Shown here: positions 56,996-64,000 of the stretch, piece by piece
Position numbering within the stretch: position 1 is the stretch's first letter
How the letters are laid out: each line of letters begins with the position of its first letter
Notes under the pieces: model-generated
The model's input: the letters and a program-made list of their open reading frames with translations, nothing else
Told to the model about the DNA's origin: nothing
Database searches by the model: none
Source: Zopfochytrium polystomum
Taxonomy: Eukaryota; Chytridiomycota; Chytridiomycetes; Chytridiales; Chytridiaceae
Direction of reading: 5' to 3'
Assembly (NCBI GenBank): GCA_025765615.1
Contig: JAIVFJ010000214.1
Span: 1-64,000 of the forward strand
DNA: 64,000 nt
Position numbers and translations under genes: made by a program

Positions 56996-58105
56996 TTGAG
57001 TCAGGGGGCTCCCGCCCCCTGAGCCCCCCGGTGGGGGGGGCTGCCGCCCCCCCTCAACCCCCTGCTTGAAAAAGACAGAGAGAGTGAGAGATTGCAGACA
57101 ATTTTATTCCTTTTCCATCTACAGCCAACATTCAGAGCCAGAAACACGGAGCGAGACAGACAACCTGTTGATTGCCTGTTGACTGCCACTCCCAGACTCA
57201 GAGACAGGGAGGTGGACAGACAACCTGTTGACTTCCACTCAGATAGACAGACAGCTGGTTGACTTCCTTTTGGAATTTTGCCACTGCATTTCAACTGGGC
57301 GCCAAAGAAAAAAAATAGTGTTCATGGAGAGGAAGAGATGGAAATGAATACCAAAGGACGTCTGCTGACTGCTGCTTTGCAGCACCAGAGGCCGTAAAGC
57401 TGTCCTTGGGCAAGCAAGTCCACCATTCGAAAATGTACACAGAAAGAAGGGAAAGAGATGGAGAACCTGCTGCTGCTGCTCCTTGCAGTGACGATGGCCA
57501 AAGGTCGTTGTCATCGCCCACCTTGTCGCATTTGTGCAGAGCACAACCACACACTCGCCTGCTCCTGCCAGGAAACAGGAGAGAGGGCGGAGAGCGAGAG
57601 AGAGAGAGAGTAGGGGAGAGAGAGAGAGGAGAGAGAGAGAGAGCGAGGGAGGAGAGAGAGAGAGACAGAGAGACAGATAGGAATGATAGGGAAGAGGACA
57701 GATAGGACAGAAGACAAAAAAATTTCTCTGCCTGAAAGAGAGAGATGAGAGAGAGAGAGAGAGAAAGAGAAAGGAGAGAGACAGGACGAAAGAGGATGAC
57801 AGATACACAGACAGACCAGACAGTACAGGCAAAGAGAGGAGCAACAGAGACAGACAGACAGAGAGTGGCAAGCGACAGAGAGAGAGACAGAGCAAAGAGA
57901 CAGAGAGACAGACAGCCAAGAGACAATCTGGTAGACAGACAACACATTGAGCTCCTTCCTTTTTGGATTTTTCCGCCGATTCCGCCGATTTTTCGATTTT
58001 CCGCCGAGTTTTGATTGGGCACCAAAGACAAAAAGTTAGACCCCCCCCCCCCCCTCACTAATTGCAATTAGGAAAACAGTTTACCCGCAAAGCCTTGTTT
58101 TCTTT
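56996..58105 (+). repeat. duplicated unit, copy B (~1.1 kb)
   Basis: Second copy of the unit at 54622-55745. It is separated from copy A by shorter degenerate units (55890-56260, 56280-56600, 56640-56900). Confidence 0.9.
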
Positions 58106-58136
58106 AGTAGATTGATAAAATAAAATAAATAACTAC

Positions 58137-58576
58137 AGTGCAGGACAACAAAAATATACAAATCCAGCAATTAGTAAACTTTGACTGCAAACTACACCTG
58201 CACAAAGGCTTTTTTTTGGCCAGATCTCAACGTTACTGCAACCAGACTGGCAAGGAGAATCGAGTAACGTTGAGACTTGTGACAATACTTGCTGACTGCA
58301 GGAGGAGTATCGCAAAAACCAGATTTGGTGGTCGTCAGAATTTGGCATACATAGTAAAAAAATGAAAAAAAGACAGAAAAAAATTTTCCCTGCCAAAAAA
58401 ATTGGCGCCTTTAATTATAGATTTTTTTTTTTCTTTTGGAAACAGAAAGAGAGTCGTTTTTGGACTAGAATGGCCTAGAGAGTAGGGGGTCCTTCATTGG
58501 AATTTTTTGCAGTTTTGTGATTGCAAAGGGTTGACTTGTCAGGATTCAATTTGTATATTTTTCATGTCCTGCACTG
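58137..58576. mobile_element. Tc1/mariner-type MITE flanked by TA
   Basis: Terminal inverted repeats start CAGTGCAGGACA and continue through a shared AAAAATATACAAAT block, about 30 bp each side. The 440-bp element is flanked by TA on both sides (58135-58136 and 58577-58578), the target duplication of Tc1/mariner elements. It has no coding capacity. An internal perfect 12-bp inverted repeat (CTCAACGTTACT, 58226-58237 and 58263-58274) could form a hairpin. Confidence 0.82.
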
Positions 58577-58765
58577 TATAAAGATATTTAAGGTAAGGCA
58601 TTACACCTCGGCCCTTGGGCCAAGGTGTATATGGATAATCCAGCACCCCAAAAGATGCACTGGATTAAATAGAAAACACAGGAAACAACCAACTATAGAA
58701 ACTGCTCATTGAATATGGAAAGGCAGTCTAGCCTCTCATCCTCCTACTTTCCCTTCCTGAAGCCA
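58577..58765. other. spacer
   Basis: Between the MITE and the helicase remnant; no feature seen. Confidence 0.4.
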
Positions 58766-59124
58766 TCAGACTGGGCGGTTTGCCACTCTACTGTGGGAAG
58801 AGGCTTTCAACATGAGGCTGCGGATGTGCCGCACCTGAGATAGAGCAACGAAAGAGGTTTCAGTTGAGGATTCGTTCTTTCCAACGTCAATGAAGGCTGA
58901 GTCCAATGTCTGTCTCTGACTTTTGCGAATGGCCATGGCATAAGCCAAACACAGCACAGGAAGCTGAGTGCAGGTCATGCTTCCAAAACCCAAGCAAATG
59001 GGGCTATTGCAACACTGCTGTTTTCTCAAAACAGCAGGCTGTTATAATTGTCCATTTTGACAATGACAAAATTGACAGTTCTGGAAGGGACTGGCTCTCT
59101 TCACCAAAGACAATGTCTGTAATG
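58766..59124 (-). pseudogene. Helitron/PIF1-type helicase C-terminal remnant
   Basis: The minus strand encodes LAYAMAIRKSQRQTLDSAF then FVALSQVRHIRSL, the last two conserved helicase blocks of PIF1 and Helitron Rep-Hel proteins (usually AxTIHKSQGxT and VALSRV). Upstream, FVIVKMDNY in another frame matches the preceding region, so the frame is broken. The rest of the helicase is cut off by the retrotransposon inserted at 59125. Confidence 0.65.
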
Positions 59125-59477
59125 TGTTATGAATCACCCTCTGGAAACCTCTGGAACCTTCTAGAACATTCCTTCATGGAACCTTCTGGAACCTTCTGGA
59201 ACCTTCTAGAACATTCCTTCATGGAACCTTGTGGAACCTTCTGGAACCTTCTTTGCTTTCCTGACTTGTCTTGTTGTCATTGGTATCATTGGTATCATTG
59301 TATTACTAATTGCTCTTTCTGGAACTTTCTTGGAGTCTTGACAAGGAACACTCTCAAAAGGTATAAAAGGGGGATGGGGGACCTGTCCCATCCCTCAAGT
59401 GAATTATTGTTTCCAATACAATCATCACTCCTCTCAGTTCCTTGTCTGCCTTGTCCTGTCCTGCCCTGTTCCTGACA
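59125..59477 (+). repeat. left LTR (copy 2)
   Basis: 353 bp, TG...CA, with the heat-shock-like arrays at 59153-59172, 59178-59217 and 59223-59252 and the same TATA box. It differs from the copy 1 LTRs at one visible base in CTTTCTT(T/G)GAG. Confidence 0.96.
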
Positions 59478-59479
59478 TC

Positions 59480-59490
59480 ATAATTCACTT
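59480..59490 (+). other. self-priming site (copy 2)
   Basis: ATAATTCACTT, complementary to the predicted RNA start AAGTGAATTAT at 59397-59407, as in copy 1. Confidence 0.75.
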
Positions 59491-59517
59491 CACCCTCTCC
59501 CACTACTCTCTGCCATC

Positions 59518-60441
59518 ATGTCTGACCCAAACAACACCTTCCCTGATGCAACTGCCTTCCAAGCCTTGATGGACCAATTACAAGCCCTTTCAAGACAGAC
59601 ACACCAACTTCAAGAACAAGTCCTTCACCAGCAGCACCAGCTTCAACAACAACTTCACCAACAAGAACATCAAGCTCTTCCCCTGCCTCAAGCCAACCAA
59701 GCAAGAGAGCCCAAGGTTCCCAGCCCTGACAAGTTCACTGGGCTGGCCAAAGACCTTAGGAACTTCATGGCCACTGTGGAGAATGTCATCCTTCTCCAAC
59801 CTTCAAGATTTCCCAGTGAGCAAGTCAAGGTTCTTTTCACAAGCACCCTCCTGTCTGGTCAAGCTCAATCATGGTACAGATCTCTCCCAAGCACACCCAC
59901 CACCCTGCAAGAGCTCTGGGAGGGGCTGGAAGCTACCTTTGGAGACCCCTACGCATCTTGGACAGCAAGATCCAAGCTCAAGCATATCAAGCAAGGAAAG
60001 CAATCTTGTGTGGCCTACACCAACCAATTCAAGCAACTAGCCAGAGACTCTGGATACAATGATGCAGCTCTGATGGAGCTGTACCATGATGGTCTCCATG
60101 AGTCTATCCAAGACATGCTCTCCCAGTCTCTGCACATCCCTGAGACCTTGGAAGAGTACATTCTCCTTGCCATCAAGATTGACAACAGACTCTACTCCAA
60201 GAGGCTGAAGCAAAGACAAGTAGGAACTACATCAAGACCTACCCCAGTTCCTCAAGCTCTTACAGTTCCTGAACCCATGCAAGTGGATGCAGTTGAGACA
60301 CTTCCTAAGGGTCCTCTGAGCCAAGAGGAGAAAACAAGGAGGGCCCAGCAGGGACTGTGTTTTTACTGTGGCTCCAAGGAGCATGCTGTCAAGGACTGCC
60401 CAAGGAAGAAGCACCCAAACTCCCAGGTCCAGGCTCACTGA
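59518..60441 (+). CDS. gag: retrotransposon Gag (copy 2)
   Basis: 307 residues, differing from copy 1 Gag at only a few positions (for example NNTFP against NNIFP near the start). It has the same helical Gln/His-rich N-terminus, capsid region and CCHC knuckle (CFYCGSKEHAVKDC). Confidence 0.95.
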   Translation: MSDPNNTFPDATAFQALMDQLQALSRQTHQLQEQVLHQQHQLQQQLHQQEHQALPLPQANQAREPKVPSPDKFTGLAKDLRNFMATVENVILLQPSRFPSEQVKVLFTSTLLSGQAQSWYRSLPSTPTTLQELWEGLEATFGDPYASWTARSKLKHIKQGKQSCVAYTNQFKQLARDSGYNDAALMELYHDGLHESIQDMLSQSLHIPETLEEYILLAIKIDNRLYSKRLKQRQVGTTSRPTPVPQALTVPEPMQVDAVETLPKGPLSQEEKTRRAQQGLCFYCGSKEHAVKDCPRKKHPNSQVQAH

Positions 60442-63400
60442 GGGGCAATTCCCTGGACCCTCCTCCAAGCTGCCCCTGTTTCATCACCACCACCAGCACC
60501 ACAAACACCTCAGATTCCAAGCCCCACCAACTCACCATGGATGTCAAGATTCAACTCTCACCCAAGTCAACCATCACAACCAAGGCCCTTATAGACTCTG
60601 GATCATCCTGCAACATCATTGATGCCACCCTTGCCAAGTCTTGTGCCATTCCTACGATCAAGAAATCCACACCCCTCAAGGTCCACTTTGCCAATCATGC
60701 TCTGTTCAAGGAAATCAGCCATGAAACCAAGCTAAACCTCCACATCCAAGACTTTCCACCATCCATGGTCAATCTGGAAGTATTGGATCTTGGCTCACCC
60801 ACATTCTCTGTCATCCTGGGATTACCATGGCTGCAAGCCCAGAACCCTGACATTGATTGGGTCACTGGTCAAGTCCAACCTCCACCAATTGGAACAGTCA
60901 CCCAAAACTCAAGTCAAGCCCCCAAGTCTCATGCTCTCAAGCCCTTGATTCAAGATTCACAGCCAGCCAAGACTCAAGTTCCACAGTTCACAGTTCACAG
61001 TCAAGATTCAAGTAGAGCTCATAGAGCTCACAGTCATGGCCATGACTCTTGTTCACAGAACCCACAGTCAAAGATTCAAGTACCACAGTTCACAGTCCAC
61101 ATTCAAGATTCAAGTTCCACAGCTCACAGTCTTTGCCAAGAACAGAACTCTCAGTCAAAGATTCAAGAATCACAGTTCCCAGTCAAGAATTCAAGCCCCA
61201 CTGCTGAGGAGCACGACAACCTGGACCCATCAGACCTTTTGCTGGCATCCAAGCTACCAAAAGAATATCTCCCTTATGCTGATGTGTTTTCCAAGACCAA
61301 GGCAGACCTGCTACCAGCTCAGAGGCCTTATGACTGTGAAATCCCACTCAAGGATGAAACTTGCAGCCCACCTTTCAAGCCACTGTACCACCTCTCTCCA
61401 CCAGAAGCCAAGGCCCTCCAAGAATACATTGAAGAAATGCTGAACAAGGGATTCATCCAACCTTCCAAGTCACCAGCTGGAGCTCCCATCTTTTTTGTCA
61501 AGAAGAAGGATGGGGGACTGAGACCCTGTGTGGACTACAGAGATCTCAATGAGATGACAGTCAAGAACCGCTATCCACTGCCTCTCATCTCTGAATTACT
61601 GGACAAACTGAGCCATGCAAGGATATTTTCCAAGATTGACCTCAGAGGTGCCTACAATTTGGTCAGAATTAAGCCCCAGGATCAATGGAAGACTGCCTTC
61701 AGATGCAAATACGGTCACTTTGAGTACTTGGTTATGCCCTTTGGACTTACCAATGCTCCAGCTATTTTCCAAGGCATGATGAATGACATCTTCAGGGATA
61801 TTCTGGACCTTTTTGTCATTGTCTACCTGGATGATATCCTGGTATTTTCATCTGACACTGCAAGCCATATGGGACATGTCAAGACTGTCTTGGAGAGACT
61901 CAGACAGCATCACCTCTATGCAAAGCTGGAGAAGTGTGAATTCCACAAGACCTCCATTGAGTTTTTGGGGTTCATTGTGTCTGACAAAGGGATCTCCATG
62001 GCACCAGACAAGATCCAAACTATTCTTGAATGGAAGGCTCCAAATTCCATCAAGGATGTTCAAAGCTTCCTTGGATTTTGCAACTTCTACAGAACCTTCA
62101 TTGCCAACTATTCTGCCATAGCCAAGCCTCTCACTGATCTCACCAAGAAGACCACCAAGTTTGAATGGACCCCAGCAGCAGAGCAAGCCTGGCTAGCTCT
62201 TAAGACAGCAACCACAAGTGCACCACTCCTTAAGCATGTGGATCCCTTGCTTCCCTTCACCTTGGAAACTGATGCCTCAGACTATGCCCTTGGCGCTGTT
62301 CTGTCCCAGCCAAGCTCTCAGGAACCCTCTGCTCCTCTGCATCCAGTGGCATATTACTCCAGGAAGCTGAACAGTGCTGAGTGTAACTACACAGTCCATG
62401 ACAAGGAGTTGCTTGCAATTGTGGAAGCATTCAAATTCTGGAGACACTACTTGGCTGGTTCTAAAGGCATCTCTGTCTATTCTGATCACAAGAACCTCAC
62501 CTTCTTCAGGGCAAGGAGGTTGCTCAAGCAGAGGCATGCCAGGTGGGCTGAACTGCTCTCTGAGTATGACTTTAAGCTGTGCTATTCTCCTGGCCACCTT
62601 AACACTGTGGCTGATGCCCTGTCAAGAAGAACAGACCTTGCACCTGAAGGGGGAGATGGTTTCACCCCACCATCCAAGACACACCTTTCATTGCTTCCTG
62701 ACAGTGTGTGGGCCCATGCTATTTCCAAGGACCCCAAGCCTCACAAGATTCAAATCAGCCAAGAAGAGGAAAAACTTGAGATACTCAAGACAAGGCATGA
62801 TGCAGCAACAGCTGGACACCCAGGAGAGCACAAGACATATGAGCTTGTTTCCAGAGACTTCTACTGGCCAGGCATGAGGAAGTACATCAAGAACTATGTC
62901 AGCAGCTGTGAAACCTGTCAAAGAAACAAATCCAGCAGACACAAGCCCTATGGACTTCTGGAGCCCCTCCCAATTGCCATCAGCCCTTGGTCATCAATAT
63001 CCATGGACTTCATTGTGAAACTGCCCCCATCCCATGGATTTGACTCTATCCTTGTTGTCATCTGCAGAAGGACAAAGTTGGCCCATTTCATCCCCTGCAC
63101 TGAGAATATAGATGCACAAGGAACAGCAGACCTGTTTTTGCAGCACATATTCAGGCTCCATGGGCTGCCTCAGTCAATCGTCAGTGACAGAGGACCACAG
63201 TTCAGATCTCAATTTTGGAAAGCACTCACAGCAGCCCTTGGAATCAAGTCTCAACTGTCAACTGCTTATCACCCTCAGACTGATGGACAAACAGAAAGAA
63301 CAAACCAGACTCTGGAGCAGTATTTGAGGTGCTATGTCAGCTACCAACAGGATGATTGGCCCACCCTCCTTCCACTGGCAGAATTTGCTCTCAACAATTC

Positions 63401-64000
63401 TCTCCACTCAAGCACCCAGCTATCTCCTTTCTTTGCAACCTATGGCTTCAATCCAAGAGGAGATCTTCTGGGACAAGAGACCCTATCCAATGTCCAAGCT
63501 CCTGCTGCGGCTTCACACTTACATAAGCTCAAGATCATCAACTCCTTCCTGGACTCCACCCTGAAGCAAGCCCAAGAAGATGCCTCAAGATTTGCCAACA
63601 CTCACAGAATGGACCATGACCTTGCTGTGGGTCAGCAAGTTTGGCTTCTGAGGAAGAACTTGCAGACCAAAAGACCAAGTCCCAAGCTAGACAACCTCAA
63701 GTTGGGTCCTTTCAAGATCTTGGAGCAAATCAATCCAGTCACCTTCAAGCTGGATCTCCCTGCATCCATGAAGATCCACCCAGTTTTCCATGTCAGCCTT
63801 TTAGAGAAGTTTGTGGCCAATTCCATTCCAGGCAGAGTTGTTCCTCCTCCTCCTCCAGTTGAGGTAGAAGGTGAAGAGGAATTTGAGGTTGAACAAATCT
63901 TGGATGCCAAGTGGTTTGGAAGAACACTCAAGTTCCTTGTTAAGTGGAAAGGTTACTCAGATGCTGACAACACCTGGGAGCCTGAGTCAAACCTCACTCA
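60309..64000 (+). CDS. pol: retrotransposon Pol: protease, RT, RNase H, integrase, chromodomain (3' cut by window)
   Basis: The -1 frame is open from 60309 to the window end with no stop seen, overlapping gag by 133 nt. In order: aspartic protease (IDSGSSCNIID, ~60590), a Gln/Ser repeat linker (~60950-61200), reverse transcriptase (KKKDGGLRPCVDYRDLN, MPFGLTNAP, catalytic YLDD at 61824-61835), RNase H (LETDASDYALGAVLSQ, ~62265), integrase zinc finger (HPGEHKTYEL, CETCQRN), D,D,E core (SMDFIVKLP, SDRGPQF, then the Glu region), GPF motif (LGPFKILEQI, ~63703) and a chromodomain from ~63880 cut at base 64000. Chromodomain integrases target marked chromatin. All catalytic signatures appear intact. 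Confidence 0.95.

Larger units (their letters stand above)
53335..58130. repeat. complex satellite / higher-order repeat region
   Basis: Built from a recurring motif GACAGACA(A/G)CC.GTTGACT, present many times from 53700 to 57960, from GA-rich stretches, and from GC-palindromic blocks of the type CAGGGGGCTCC.GCCCCCTGAG at about 54243, 54623, 55892, 56280, 56650 and 56998. CTAGGGGATGCCCGT(C/T)GACTT occurs at 53341 and 55755, marking unit starts. No gene is credible here; long minus-strand frames are Ser/Leu-rich readings of GA tracts. Confidence 0.85.
59125..64000 (+). mobile_element. Ty3/gypsy chromovirus-type retrotransposon, coding-complete to window edge (copy 2)
   Basis: Same element as copy 1 at high identity: LTR 59125-59477 (one visible difference from copy 1), self-priming site at 59480-59490, gag, and an open pol frame to base 64000. 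It runs off the window inside the chromodomain, so the right LTR cannot be checked. Base pairs TAATG precede the LTR and would be the expected target duplication. It could supply in trans the enzymes that copy 1 lacks. Confidence 0.95.

Noticed and set aside
54864..58067. Long Ser/Leu-rich minus-strand open frames
   Set aside because: Translations of GA/CT tracts in the satellite, duplicated with the repeat unit.

Overview
The window looks like nuclear DNA from an early-diverging, probably zoosporic fungus; Chytridiomycota is my best guess. This is inference from three things: many short GT-AG introns, a cell-wall gene set (chitin deacetylase with three CBM18 modules, chitin-synthase and cellulose-synthase type GT2 domains, GH17), and a chromodomain Ty3/gypsy retrotransposon. 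There is no rRNA gene and no CRISPR array. Gene models were spliced by hand; exon phases were checked and agree, but no transcript data were available.

Layout. (1) 1-2.6 kb: the 3' part of a multi-exon gene for an RGG-box protein with a deaminase-like zinc site and a Lys-rich tail, then a broken GNAT-like fragment. (2) 2.6-25 kb: CpG-poor, repeat-rich DNA with seven well-formed tRNA genes (Thr, Gln, Trp, Asp, Gly, Arg, Pro), several tRNA relics, a broken ankyrin fragment, a broken PIF/Harbinger-like transposase, an inverted-repeat element, families of dispersed repeats, and a 3.2 kb deleted LTR retrotransposon with identical LTRs. (3) 26-52 kb: a GC- and CpG-rich gene block with five large genes. 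(4) 52-58 kb: microsatellites and a complex satellite with a roughly 1.1 kb duplicated unit. (5) 58-64 kb: a TA-flanked inverted-repeat element, a Helitron/PIF1 helicase remnant, and a second, full-coding copy of the retrotransposon that runs off the right edge.

The most striking gene is a minus-strand gene at 28.8-36.4 kb. Thirteen exons with consistent phases encode one 2187-residue polypeptide: secreted GH9 cellulase-like domain, NodB-type polysaccharide deacetylase, membrane spans, chitin-synthase-like GT2, membrane spans, and cellulose-synthase (BcsA)-like GT2 with C-terminal membrane spans. Two polymer synthases and two extracellular polymer-modifying modules in one chain suggest an integrated wall-polymer machine. 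Its neighbours fit: a chitin deacetylase (convergent), a membrane-anchored GH17 glucanase (divergent, sharing the upstream region), an AMP-ligase/carrier/left-handed-beta-helix membrane protein resembling poly-amino-acid synthetases, and an LRR-TM-SAM surface receptor.

The retrotransposon is the second highlight. Its U3 region carries a long run of alternating nGAAn/nTTCn units, the heat-shock element consensus, upstream of a TATA box. The predicted 5' end of its RNA is perfectly complementary over 11 nt to the sequence just inside the LTR, the arrangement used for tRNA-independent self-priming in Tf1-type elements. The deleted copy has lost reverse transcriptase, RNase H and the integrase core through two in-frame deletions.
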